Source: Alternaria dauci (lineage: Eukaryota; Ascomycota; Dothideomycetes; Pleosporales; Pleosporaceae). From it: 64,000 nucleotides of DNA. Shown in pieces: positions 1 through 10,299 of the stretch. Each line of letters opens with the position of its first letter. Within the stretch, counting starts at the first letter, position 1. The translations under genes were made by a program, and so were the position numbers. The stretch covers positions 2,578,277 to 2,642,276 of the forward strand of contig NC_091280.1 in NCBI RefSeq assembly GCF_042100115.1. Direction: 5' to 3'. Under the pieces are notes generated by a model. It saw only the letters and a program-made list of their open reading frames with translations. It was not told the origin of the DNA and did no database searches.

Positions 1-1
1 G

Positions 2-676
2 TTCGAGTTCAACAACATCCGGGCATGGGGAAAAACCAAGGAGGCCTATGACCTCCACGTTGTCAACCACGGCAACAATCTCAGTGCATTTTCGTGGACC
101 TCAGTCAGCCCTGTCAAGGAAAAGATCGAACCTATCACCATCAGCCACGATCGTTCAAGCTGTTCAATGCTCTACAACGAAAAGAAAGGCGTGAACTACA
201 GCACTCAGGCGCAGCCAAGCAAGATCGCGCTCATGGAACCTGCAACTCAAGAACTCACGATCGAAAGCACCGATGCAACAGCTACCTCAGTCAAAGCCTG
301 TCTGCAAAGCACTGTTGGATCCGGCTGCGAGGAGAAGGAATCCTACGACGTCCAATGGACACTTTCCGTCTCACACTCCTGGGACGATGCCTCCGCCAAA
401 AGCAAAACATACACGCACGCCGAAGCCCTGACCTTCGAAGAGCCACTCCACATCTCTCCACGTTCTAGGTACATCGCCAAGCTCTACGTACCGGTCCGAA
501 AGCTGGTCCACGAGGAGTACAAGACCAAGGCCACACGCTGGTACAAACAGCGTATAATGGGTTGTGTGCAAGATGGCAACCTGTACAAACGAGATGAGAC
601 GGTGACGGTGCATGTGAATGGGACGCTGCACTATTCGCCTGAGATGATCTGGCATGAGACTAAGCTTGATAGGTAG
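2..676 (+). CDS. 3' part of an unrecognised protein-coding gene
   Basis: The reading frame is open from the first full codon of the window to a TAG at 674-676, so the start lies outside the window and about 224 C-terminal residues are visible. An internal ATG at 167 is not a likely start, because coding-quality sequence continues upstream of it in the same frame. The protein is rich in Ser, Thr and aromatic residues in alternating patterns, suggesting a beta-rich fold, and has four Cys. No intron is needed. I do not recognise the family. The alternating Ser/Thr stretch around nt 345-420 is vaguely like beta-hairpin-rich secreted proteins, but that is a guess. Confidence 0.7.
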   Translation, partial: FEFNNIRAWGKTKEAYDLHVVNHGNNLSAFSWTSVSPVKEKIEPITISHDRSSCSMLYNEKKGVNYSTQAQPSKIALMEPATQELTIESTDATATSVKACLQSTVGSGCEEKESYDVQWTLSVSHSWDDASAKSKTYTHAEALTFEEPLHISPRSRYIAKLYVPVRKLVHEEYKTKATRWYKQRIMGCVQDGNLYKRDETVTVHVNGTLHYSPEMIWHETKLDR

Positions 677-1038
677 AGGTTGGGTGGTGCGATTAGGTAG
701 CGAGGGCGAGCGGGAACGATGTAGTGAATATATAACAGTATTTTAATTCTAGTTCGCAACTTATGACGGGATTGTGAAGGGTGATATAAAATGTGCATAA
801 AGATGAAGATGAGATATTTGCGGAGTGAGCGATCAACTGGCAGACATGTCGCACGTATAGTTGCCTAGGCCTGACGTGTATGGCAACTGTCAGTGTTTCA
901 AGGGCTCATTTACTTCTGACAACGCACATTCTAGCCCAAGTCAACCGGACGAGTCATCTTGTTACTATTACTCGAGTACTACTGATATCTAAGATGTCAA
1001 ACGAAAAACCGCACTGCTACTTTCTAATTACATTACAC
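677..1038. other. intergenic, no gene seen
   Basis: This stretch lies between the 3' ends of two convergent genes. A 69-codon open frame at 880-1089 has no coding character and runs into the end of the WSC gene. No repeat or RNA gene was seen. Confidence 0.6.
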
Positions 1039-1898
1039 CTAAATTGTCTTCTGATGGATTCCAATGGCTCCATTACCTCCACACATTGAGTTGGTGTTAC
1101 CTTGACACCTCATAGTGCATTTCGAAGGCTGCGGAGCGGGATCCCTTTTCCAAGTGTTTCCACAGAAGCACTGTTTGCCAAACTCAACACCATGATAGCG
1201 AAAGCTCTGGCAGATCTTCCCGCATTTCGCGATCGTCATCTGATCGTCCGTTACCATAACATCATCTAGCACACGACTGTTGTGGCTATCCCCGTAACAG
1301 CCAAGGTACGTAAAGGGCTTTTGATTCCATTCTTCGACACAGGCAGTATGGTTGTTACGGGCAACGTCGAGCGCTTGCTTGGTGGTCTCCAACTCATTCT
1401 CGAGTTCGGTCTGGCGTGCGGTGTGGGCCTGTTCTTGAGCATCGCATTGATTCTTGAGGTTTTCCAGCTTGGTTGCGTGGGCGTGTTCTTCGTCGTCGAG
1501 GTTCGTCTTCAGTTGATCTGCCAACGCCTGTTGCGCAGCCAAGGAGTCTCTGCAATTGTTCTCGCGCTGGAGACATTGTTCGTTGTCTGCCTGGCAAGTG
1601 TCCGGAGAAGGCTGGGATGCACCTGCGAGGTTCGCAGGCAGCGTTTGATTGAAGGTGATGCCGTTGGAGCAGGAGCAGGAGCAGCTAGGCGGTAGTGAAG
1701 GATCCATGCATTGGATAGATGGCTTGACACCTAGTCTTGAGTGAGCTTCGCAAGGTGCTTCGAGTTTTAGGTTTGCTTACCATTGTCGCACTGGTACGAG
1801 TTTCCGAAGAGATCGATTGAGCCAAGCACGTGCTGCGTGCCCTGGGCATAGCTGACCGTGCACAGAGTGCCGGCAAGCAAGACACTGAAACTTCTCAT
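1039..1898 (-). CDS. secreted coiled-coil WSC-domain protein
   Basis: Two exons (1898-1781 and 1730-1039) are separated by a 50-nt GTAAGC...CTAG intron in phase 1, giving 269 residues. The start is chosen because it gives a typical signal peptide (residues 1-19, ending SYAQG), which the open frame starting at 1707 lacks. Residues about 37-75 form a Cys module with the pattern CSCSCSNG followed by FNQ. Residues about 97-167 are a charged coiled coil. Residues about 179-266 match a WSC domain (LGCYGD, then spaced Cys pairs including CFCGNTW and CGGNGA). WSC domains bind glycans or sit on cell-wall sensors; no transmembrane helix is present, so this is likely a secreted wall or matrix protein. 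It is divergent from the gene at 2425 and related to the gene at 11546. Confidence 0.88.
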
Positions 1899-2424
1899 CG
1901 TGATTGGAATAGGTTAGTTTTGAAGGAGTTGGGGAGGTATGAGTGAGATATTCGCTTTAGTTGTTTCTATAGCTGCACCTTATACCGCATTTTCCAGCGA
2001 CTCTTTCCTTTGTTTCACGCCATTACGCCATCATAGTACCATTTTCCAGATTAGGTCATTTTGCAATAGCGTATAATTTGTTTATCCACACTCTAGTTCC
2101 TTCATATGCCGCTAGGTAAGACTTGCGACAATAACTTTGGAACGCTACCAGGTGTTCAGGCTGGAAGATCTTGTAAGAAGCAACCGGCGTTCCCAGATTT
2201 ACCAGCCTCAACAAACATTTGTTTTGAGGAAACACCGTACCAGCCCGACTAACAACAACTCTTGCGCGGTACCTTCGTTACGGTTGGTCGGGGATGAGGG
2301 GTTCCGGGAGAGAGGACCAAAGGTCATAAGAAGAAGACTTTCCACACAGAGTTAGCTACACCAACAGCTCTTCTCGGACACCAACGCCCTGCTGCAACTC
2401 GCAACCATACTAGTTTCCAAAAAC
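1899..2424. promoter_or_regulatory. divergent promoter region of two secreted-protein genes
   Basis: This region separates the starts of two oppositely transcribed members of the same N-terminal family (starts at 1898 minus and 2425 plus), so it must hold both promoters. No specific binding motif or clear TATA box could be supported. A 72-codon open frame at 2137-2355 looks non-coding. Confidence 0.5.
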
Positions 2425-3164
2425 ATGCGTACCTCCGCCTCTCTCACCACTCTCTTCTGTGGCATCGCAAGCGCACAATCCGCTTTAGACATGTTCTCCG
2501 GCATGCCAGTCATGTGTCAGAATGGCAAGTAACTACCACTTTGTAACGCGCCTCTGTTACTGACACAATCCCAAGGCCAGCAACCCGCCCTTACATGCTC
2601 GGACCCCGTCCCAGAACCGTGTAACTGCAAATGCAGTGACGGAATGGTTTTTAACCAGACTCGTCCCGATCCACCGACTATTCTTGTGCCAGAGCCGGTT
2701 TCGGAACAGCTTGCAGAAAAACCTTGTCTGAGCGATGTTTTCGTACCCTGGACGAACATCGACTTGCCTCACGCGCCGGGCACATACGAGCCCTCGGAGA
2801 TGTACGACAAAGATGTTGAAGTACCAGAGGAAAGCATCTTCGTAGTTGCCGATTCGGCCCAGAGGTGCCAGCACTTCGAGGTGTTTGTAGATGGTGAAAA
2901 GGTAGGCGTTACTAACGGCGACGGACCCCTCGATGCCTCCCCCTGCGGGCATGCCGAGAAATGCATCACAGAGAACGGAGGCAGCAAGGGATATTTCACT
3001 CTACAGAAAGGTTAGTAAACGCCAAATCCACGATAAACAGGCTCTTAAGGCTAACGCTCTGTGTAGGATCACACAGAATTGGTCTTCGATGGATTGGGGT
3101 CACAGACGCGTGTAAACATATTCCTGTCGGTCGTGGCTCGTACCAGATCTACAAGAAATGCTGA
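2425..3164 (+). CDS. secreted cysteine-rich protein, WSC-family N-module with a different C-terminus
   Basis: Three exons (2425-2524, 2576-3010, 3067-3164) give 210 residues. The first intron has a GC donor (GCAAGT...CAAG, 51 nt) at exactly the position and phase of the first intron in the WSC genes at 1898 and 11546. The second is GTTAGT...GTGTAG, 56 nt. Residues 1-18 are a signal peptide. Residues about 31-63 carry the shared module (CQNG, then CNCKCSDG and FNQT). The rest (about 110-210) is not WSC. It has a pattern of short strands (HFEVFVDGEKVG, GYFTLQKGSHRIGLRW) and four or more Cys, suggesting a small disulphide-bonded beta domain. Function unknown; secretion is inferred. Confidence 0.82.
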
Positions 3165-3447
3165 TCTGACTTTTTTGGATGTCGAAAGGCTAGCAGGATA
3201 AGTTGCGTTATGAATATATCCGTACAATGCTTAACTAGTGAATGCAAATCGCGCTCTTAGCTCTTTTGCCGAACAATTCCTGTACATTCAACAATAAGTA
3301 ATCGCGATTGCGACGTATCCACTCACCTGAGTGTGGTGAGAACAGCTTTCACGTTGCAATGATCAAACACTGGACCTGTGGCGAGTTTACGAAACCTTCC
3401 TTCTCTACATATACCGTCAGAGCTTGCGGCGGAATAGACATTCCACC
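3165..3447. other. intergenic, no gene seen
   Basis: This is a short tandem-gene spacer that should contain the promoter of the downstream gene. No repeat or RNA gene was recognised. Confidence 0.5.
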
Positions 3448-4971
3448 ATGTACATTCAGGCCTTGGCAATCACTGCAGCCCGCTCGAAGTCCTCACGGTC
3501 ACTTCTACAACTCCAGATCCCTAGCTCTGTACTACGTTGCAAGCCCAGCATGGCCAGCTCCCGTAGCACCCGAATCACGCCTTCGACATCACGGAACATT
3601 ACTGACATCGTCCACCAGTACCCGTCACCGGCTATGGGGTCATCACCACCAGAATACTCACGGCAGTCGTATGATCCTATCCCAGATAGTAGTGCGCACA
3701 ATAATATGAGCATGGCTTCACCGCCACGGCCACAAACTCCGGCCATGGCCAGGGAGCTCAACTTTCACCAAGCGAACTCGACGCATTCGGGATATCTTGA
3801 TTGCGCCCAGCTATTCGGTCGTACGCCCAGTCAACACCACTCCCGTCGCACTCACCCGACTTCCATCTCCAGCCTACAAAAGCAATCTTCCCGTACCCCT
3901 CGTGGTGGGTGGATGGCGGCCAGCCATCCTGAGCCACCTATCGAGGACAGCAGCGTCTTTCTAGACGTCGCATCTGGCCTGAGATGCACCCCTAGCGGCA
4001 TAACCACCTTGGACGTTGAAGAGGATACACCGGGTCGCTTCTCACCCACCGCGCAGACGCCTACGAAGCGCAAGACATCGCCTGCTGAGGCGGCGCTGCG
4101 GGAGCAGTTCAAAAAGAGCAAGGTAGATTCAGGGACTAATCATGCTTTGAAAACAAGTACTCGTAGGAAGTCGAAGTGGGCCGGTCGTGTCTTTGATACT
4201 CATCGTTCGGGGTATGTGTCGCCCAAAACGCCTTCAGTAGCATCGGATGATAAGGAGTCGGAGTTTGGGTATGTGGATCCGGCGAGTGTACGGGATGTAC
4301 TTGCGCGCTTGAAGGCGGGGGACGGAGATAGGTCGAGCGAAAGTTATTCCGACGTGGATGTCCTGCGTCGTAGTAAAAATGCACTCTTTCACGCTTCACC
4401 AGTTCTAGACAGGACACCGCCGATACTTTCGGAAGAGGTCTTCTTGGAGTCGCAGCAACCAGTCAGACCGCCCGCTGCAAAGACACCAACTCAGGGACGT
4501 ACATCGCCAGCTAGCGATTAAACCAAATTTTCGTTTTCGCCGATCGTAGCTGCCATCGACGTCGCTCCCCAGCCAGCACGTCAGGATCGCGCCATCACAC
4601 CAATAACCACCAATCTCTCCTCCAGCCTCATCACAACGACAATATGCCAGGCACCTGCTGCTCCAAGCAACCTCAAAGGGCTCACCTTCGCCCAAGCTAT
4701 CGCGATAATCTACTGTTGCACGACAGTCGCAGCATCGCACCAAGCGTTCCTCAGTTTAGGCGGTGACATTGTCGCTATGGACTTGATCATGGGTCTATGT
4801 GGTGCTTTCCTTTCTGGTATCGCTATCTGTATAGTCCTGCAATTGCTGCTAGGCGCTGGATTGCGACGCGTGCCTGGTGATGTTCTGCGACGGCGTGGAC
4901 GGGCATGGGGCGTCGCAGTTGAGACAGTTTGGGAGGAATTTGAAAAGGACATTCAGGAGCGTCTCGGTTAG
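3448..4971 (+). CDS. disordered Ser/Pro-rich protein with C-terminal membrane segments
   Basis: The frame from ATG 3448 (context CACCATG) runs to TAA 4519-4521 and continues in the same frame to TAG 4969-4971. A candidate 51-nt intron, 4499-4549 (GTACAT...CGTAG), removes the TAA and keeps the frame, giving about 490 residues; this is inferred, and the alternative is two products or a nonsense mutation. Residues 1-330 are low-complexity Ser/Thr/Pro with basic patches (TPTKRK, TRRKSKW), like a nuclear or nuclear-envelope protein. Two hydrophobic segments lie at about 396-417 and 426-455, followed by a charged amphipathic tail. A second in-frame ATG at 3550 (CAGCATGG) could be the real start. 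Family not recognised. Confidence 0.65.
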
Positions 4972-5298
4972 GGGTAGGCGCATAAGTTATATGGTGTCTG
5001 AGTGCTGGTATGGAGAAAGGTTGTTTGACTGGGCAACAATTCATCTTTGTTTACGTAGGGCATGATCTAGACCTGGGAGTGCACCACATCACGGCATAAT
5101 GCAATGTTAATTGCTTTTATGGTGTCATGCTTCATTTAATGCGTTTCTCCCTTGTGTACTTAGATCTCTGCATGTGAGGACGAAGGTGTTCGCAACTATC
5201 GCAGGGTCCGCTTAGTCTAATGCTCCTTCACTAGAAACTCACTTCTACATCGTATCCACATCCATAACCCATCGCGCCTCCTCCCTTCATCCCCACCA
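4972..5298. other. intergenic, no gene seen
   Basis: This lies between the 3' end of a plus-strand gene and the 3' end of a broken minus-strand gene. Nothing beyond short chance frames. Confidence 0.5.
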
Positions 5299-5742
5299 TC
5301 ATTCCTGCGGTCGACGAAGACCCTCCTCTGCCGCCCGATCTCCCGTCAATGATTCATCCTCATCGTCAAACTCCATCACGCGTCGGCGCGCCTCTCGAGA
5401 TCTAGCCTCGTTCTCCACCTGAACATGACGGCGCTCCTCTTCAGCCCGTGCCTCGATAAGATCCTAAACGTAAATCGTGGCATCGGTGAGCTTGGTGATA
5501 ATGAGGTTGGCGATTGCTCGAGGGGATCCTGGGCCGTTGTTATCTATAGTGTGTTAAATTCGGTGCAGCGAAATGTCTGGGATAAGTGCCGTAGAGGACG
5601 AGGTTTTGTAGTGCGGTGTAGATGGCGAGGTCTTGAAGAGCGGCGTTGGGAGGTTGAAGTAAGGAAGACAGTTCGTGGATTTGTGGTCGCTGCTTTTGTT
5701 GCTGCTAGAGTGTGCATGGAACGAGGTGAGTCGTCCCTTCAC
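5299..5742 (-). pseudogene. short broken gene with two nonsense codons
   Basis: One frame from ATG 5742 to TGA 5301-5299 spans 147 codons, interrupted only by TAA at 5556-5554 and TAG at 5466-5464. Both stops are one C-to-T change away from Gln codons. Between and after them the reading looks like protein: a hydrophobic stretch (PRAIANLIITKLTDATIYV) and a charged helical tail rich in Glu and Arg (DLIEARAEEERR). No family recognised. It could instead be an intron-containing gene whose splice sites I could not find. Confidence 0.4.
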
Positions 5743-6652
5743 CTGCTTTCCATGGCTCGTGGTGGACCCTTAACCGCCTTCAACGAACGATGTGCCACAC
5801 CAGCGGGCCAGAGGTTCGATCAGGAAATGTGAAATTCGCATTCACATTCGATCTCCGCTTTGGAGTGCCCTCACCAACATTCACTCGTTGCGCTGTCAAA
5901 TCTGGTAGCCACATACGCATGGTACCAATGGGTGTTGCGAGACTTGACAAGGTAACTCGACCAAAGAAGGCGAGTATCGAAGTGAATAGCGGAAGGACAG
6001 CGGTGCGTTATCATCCGAGAAGACGAAGGCGCAAGACTGTTACAGTGAGAGTAAGTCGTGGGGCTGCTATTGGAGCACAGCCCGCGCATGCTCGTATCGC
6101 AATGCGACTGGGGTTAAGGGTGGTGTCGCAGCTTTCGCGTCAAGACTGACGTAGGTATTACTGTGACGGTTGCTGTCACACGAGGCGTTGGGGCCTGCAG
6201 ACGTCTTCGTCGAGCCACTAGCACTACCGCGATATCTGGATTTGAAGACTAAAATATGAGAAGGCATGGTAACTGCTAGCCTTTGATGGAAGCCGTGTCG
6301 CAAAGCACGTCGCTGATGTAGATGCGATACTTAGGAAAAGCAGAGCGCGCTATGGCGGAAAGCTGATATGGTGCCTACTGGGCGTCGGGTTACGGATGTG
6401 TAGGTGAAGATGTTGTGCGCACCGAGACGGCGCTCGGTTCAGTCATGTATGTCGAGCTGTGACGTGTATGCGGGCGTCATCTACCACAGGGTCTGACCTG
6501 CGGCTTCCTCCAAGTTCTCACCACATCACTATGTACGGAAGCTATCAAGGGGCATGTTATATCTTCATTCATGCAACTGACAGTCTTAGCTGCGACCATG
6601 CTCGCAATCGCTACCAATTGAGACACCAAAACACCATGCAGCCTCAAGACAT
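5743..6652. other. intergenic, no supported gene
   Basis: Several open frames of 70-135 codons exist on both strands (for example 5790-6149 plus). They overlap each other, lack coding composition and show no family resemblance. No repeats were seen. Confidence 0.5.
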
Positions 6653-8215
6653 CTACTCGGTGTGCACTTGCATATCACAGCCCCGAGCGACGCGTTCGAA
6701 GGCCTCAGCGAGCACGTCGACCATCATCATGCGCATCTGTTCAAGTAACTGTTCGCCCATGCCGGTAGTCACACTGGCTACGAAGAACACAGGCACCAGC
6801 AGTACATCGCGGTCAACATCCTCAGTCCAGTGCAGCTGACGCAACATAGCGGCATAGATTCCGAAGACGATCGCCATTTTCCAGAGACTAAGAAGTAGAC
6901 TCTTGGGTCCTTGAAGAGATGCGCAGAGCAAGGCGACCGCGTACATAGCCATGACACCGAATTGAACATCTCTTTCTAGGTGCGCATTGCCGATTTCGAA
7001 AGGGCCAATGGTGAAACGCTCCGGAAAGTCCCCGATCTTCCTATCGTCCCTCATCAAACCCTCAGAGGTAGCTGTTCTGGCAAAACCAGTCGCATCGATC
7101 TTGATGACGAGGTTCAACGGGTTGATGTTGCTGACCATGGGATTGCCATCGCCTTGAAACTTCCGGTTATGTTTGGCGAGTGCCTTGGCGATCTTGCTGG
7201 TGACATACTCACGGATGCCTTGACTGAGCGAACTGTCGTCGTCAAAGATGTTGGACGCGAAGGACTTGCGGGGGCTTGGTTCGTCTTCATCCAAGAGTGT
7301 GCTGTAACCGTGCTCGTCGGCGATCTCGATTGGACGTAGGATTTGCGGCGACATACGAGCGGTCTTGAGGAAGTTGTTCGTGCGCTTGATGCTGATGGTC
7401 TTGTATTGCTCCAGGTTGGGGTCTTCGATGAGGCCGCCGTGCTGGGGATAAATGGGGCTGTCTGCACCTTTGTCAGTGAGCGCATAAACATCATGAGCGA
7501 CTTGACGTACTAGGCAGTGTCTGACACCTTGCGGGGTCCGCGATGCTTGCATCTGAGACATGGCTGATGTTCTCGTCTGCCTCGGTGTTAGCATGCCGTA
7601 TTGAAGCGCACTGAGTAGACCCTTACTGTTCATGGCCTCTGCGATCTTGTGGGAAGAACCCAATGGCAACCCGCTTCGCTTGTCGGCATCACCAGCTGCG
7701 CGTGGAGACATATCCTGGCTTTTGGCGACCTCGGATCCAAAACAATTACGGTCTGCTTCCTCAGCATGCCGTTTTGGAGAGGCGCTATGGGCTGGACGAG
7801 GGAAGGAGGGTGGGGTCTTCAAAAGACGCTTGGTTTGCGACTTCGTTAGTAGCACAGCATGCGAGCGTCTTGCACTATTGCTATTCGACCAGCGGCCAGC
7901 ATCGCGTATCGGAGTCTTGTCTTTCGCGCCTAGCTCTGACTCTTCGACCGCTGTAGAACCAACCGTCTCACCGTCACCAAGCTCCTGTTGGCTGTACATG
8001 GACTGCTCACTGTGTAGCAGACCAATCTGTTGGAATCCTGGGCGCACATCTGGCAACGCTAAAAGGCTGGAAACGACGGGTGGCGGCGATTTCTGCAGGG
8101 TAGCGGGACTGGATGGTGCGCTCGATCTGGATCGTTGTCTGAATAGTCCACGGAGGCGGCTCGACTTGCGATCGGTCTTCGGTGTCGCGTTAGCGGGGGC
8201 GCTGAGGCGAGCCAT
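6653..8215 (-). CDS. disordered basic protein with C-terminal membrane segments
   Basis: A single uninterrupted frame of 520 residues runs from ATG 8215 to TAG 6653. The N-terminal ~300 residues are Ser/Arg/Pro-rich and low complexity, with basic clusters (RLRGLFRQRSRS, KSQTKRLLK). Residues about 330-360 form a possible helix (GIREYVTSKIAKALAKH). The C-terminal ~100 residues hold two to three hydrophobic segments (about 419-437, 441-460, 473-495) and an amphipathic tail. The layout resembles the protein at 3448 (disorder, then membrane anchor), although I see no sequence identity. Nuclear-envelope or ER anchoring is a guess. Confidence 0.75.
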   Translation of the reverse strand: MARLSAPANATPKTDRKSSRLRGLFRQRSRSSAPSSPATLQKSPPPVVSSLLALPDVRPGFQQIGLLHSEQSMYSQQELGDGETVGSTAVEESELGAKDKTPIRDAGRWSNSNSARRSHAVLLTKSQTKRLLKTPPSFPRPAHSASPKRHAEEADRNCFGSEVAKSQDMSPRAAGDADKRSGLPLGSSHKIAEAMNSKGLLSALQYGMLTPRQTRTSAMSQMQASRTPQGVRHCLVRQVAHDVYALTDKGADSPIYPQHGGLIEDPNLEQYKTISIKRTNNFLKTARMSPQILRPIEIADEHGYSTLLDEDEPSPRKSFASNIFDDDSSLSQGIREYVTSKIAKALAKHNRKFQGDGNPMVSNINPLNLVIKIDATGFARTATSEGLMRDDRKIGDFPERFTIGPFEIGNAHLERDVQFGVMAMYAVALLCASLQGPKSLLLSLWKMAIVFGIYAAMLRQLHWTEDVDRDVLLVPVFFVASVTTGMGEQLLEQMRMMMVDVLAEAFERVARGCDMQVHTE

Positions 8216-9146
8216 GTCGGTATCTTTGGCGGTGACAAGCGCTTCCTTAGGTGTTGCGGATCACATCTGTGGGAAGTGGAGTGAGTAGAGGGAATGGGTT
8301 GCGGAGGATTTTGGCCGCTGTCGCACTCGGCTAAGCGAAAGTCCCAGTGAAGGTGAGTCTGCCCAGGGCCAAACGCGTCGACACTACACAAACTAGTCTT
8401 TGCGTTCGGGAATACGATATGACGTACGATCCTGCAGTGGGTATGTGCTCGCTACGTAGTTGCGCAAACAGTCTCGTGGTACTGTTTGATGAAGCGCGTT
8501 GATTGCTTGCATTCACAGTCAAGCGAACGACATCCAGTTCCAGTAGCAAGAGCAAGATAGTGGCAATCCTCCTCATGGGTCAAGGCGCAATTCTCGATCA
8601 CTACCCGGCAAAGCGCATTTGGATCTTGCATCTTGCCAGTGGCTCGTTCGAGGACGGAACAATGCATCCACTTTGGAGATTAATGATGGAGCGCTGTCGC
8701 AGACATCAGGTTTGAGCTTATGAACTTGACAGCAAGCTATCAGGTTAGTACGCCAGAAAGTTAGCTCGTAAAGTGTAGGGCGACTGGTGCCTACGATATT
8801 CGACGTGGGCGACAGCGCAGGCTCCTCGTGTGGGTGCTTCACAGCTCAGTTCTATGGGCATTGTGCCAGGAACCCAGTTCTCTATTTAAAGACCATCATG
8901 CTGGCCGACGGTCTGTTGCACTCGATGTTCCAACGCTCTGGCTTATCACTCTAGAACTGTATGGACACCTCAACGTGGCGCTCCGCATGTGTCCCCAGGA
9001 AAGAGCCCTAGATACTCAAGAAGAACGGAGGAACATTCGGGCCGAGCAGCTGATAACGGGCTTTTTACATCATTCGTGGTATCGACCAAGCGGGGATGCG
9101 TGAGCTTCGTGAATGCGCATTCCGTGCGATGACGTCGTAACGGCAT
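8216..9146. other. divergent intergenic region
   Basis: This holds the promoters of the minus-strand gene ending at 6653 and the plus-strand methyltransferase. A TATTTAAAG box-like sequence lies near 8882. Apart from one doubtful small Cys-rich frame (8452-8667 minus), nothing is supportable. Confidence 0.45.
8452..8667 (-). CDS. possible small Cys-rich protein or exon
   Basis: This 71-codon frame has seven Cys in its last 55 residues (LCRVVIENC, then GCRSLDCECK) and a coding-like composition. There is no signal peptide in the frame itself; an upstream exon would be needed for secretion, and none was identified. It may be chance. Confidence 0.25.
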   Translation of the reverse strand: MHCSVLERATGKMQDPNALCRVVIENCALTHEEDCHYLALATGTGCRSLDCECKQSTRFIKQYHETVCATT

Positions 9147-10299
9147 ATGGCTGAACTAGACCGATGGCAGAGTCTGTACAAGAGTGTCAGCAAGAAGCAG
9201 AAGAAGGTAGGCCAAGCACGCGCGTCATGATGCCAGTTGCTCAGAATGGATCAGACGCTGGAGAACACCGTTGGCTACATCAAGAAGCTCGATGAGATTG
9301 AAGAACTGATCTATGTGAACGCGGCCGTCTCCAAGAGCATGGCCTTGCACGCCATGATTTTCTACGGCATCAGCCAGGAAGAACTGGATGAGCACATGAT
9401 GCAGGCAGAGAAGGACAATCGCCAAGCAGACAAGTTCGCGACAGCCCAAACGCTAAAGTATTACGTCCGCGGCTGGGCTGACGAAGGTTCTAAAGAGAGA
9501 AACGAAGCGTTCCCATGCATACTGAGCACGTTGAACGCCATCCAACGAGAGTCAGCCGATAGCGCACCGCTCAAGGTACTGCTTCTGGGCTCTGGAGTCG
9601 GCCGGCTAGGCCACGATGTCGCCAATCTCGGAGGTAGGTGTGGCGCGTAGGAGCAGAAGAGCGGCGACTAACGTAGAGACAGGCTTTGAGGTTACGATCA
9701 ATAAGTGGTCAATGTTCAAGAACGTCGGCTACCGGTACATCAAAGCGCAAAAGGACGCGCACACGGTCACCATACACCCATTTATCGACGGGATGTCGCA
9801 CCATGCAACGAAGGCCTACATGATCCGGAGTGTGACGGTACCCAACATCACCCCCAACCCTAGTGTCCTGCTCGTCGAGGGCGACTTCAACACCGCCTTT
9901 GACGACCAATCGGGTCACTATGACATCATCGTCGCCCATTTCTTCATCGACACGGCGCGCAACCTCATGGCCTACTTCGACACCATTCAGAGGATATTAA
10001 AGCCTGGTGGTCGATGGATCAACTTCGGCCCACTCCTGTACGGCACCGGGCCCTTTGTACAGCTCAGCCTGGAGGAGATCATCGATGTTGTTGAAGAGAT
10101 GGGCTTTGAGTTCGAAGACCTGGGCGATGAGTGCGGCGAGTTGACGTTTGAGGGCAAGAAGGTTCGGAGCAAAGAAGCAGAGTACGGGTTCAACCGAAGA
10201 GCGTTGACGCGATATGCGTATCTCGCGCAAGTTTGGTTGGTGAAGAAGACTAATCAACATAAGGCGAAACCTTCTCGCAGTGGACGAACCAAGAAATAA
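9147..10299 (+). CDS. N2227 / carnosine N-methyltransferase-like protein
   Basis: Clear member of the N2227 (CARNMT1) family of SAM-dependent methyltransferases. Motif I reads VLLLGSGVGRLGHDVANLGG. The diagnostic block FFIDTARNLMAYFDTIQRIL, then KPGG and WINFGPLLY follows. The main intron is 9634-9682 (GTAGGT...CTAAC...ACAG, 49 nt, phase 1). The 5' end is uncertain. ATG 9147 begins a 20-codon exon, and joining it in frame to LLRMDQ needs a 30-nt intron (9207-9236), which is very short and contains an in-frame TGA. Starting at ATG 9246 gives 334 residues and avoids it. The family usually has Gly-Asn-Glu-Trp-Ser after motif I, but here the equivalent reads INKWS, so the Glu is replaced by Lys. 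Substrate unknown; carnosine-type imidazole N-methylation is the family precedent. Confidence 0.88.

Noticed and set aside
5790..6149. 119-residue plus-strand frame
   Set aside because: Composition is not coding-like, it overlaps other random frames and has no family resemblance.
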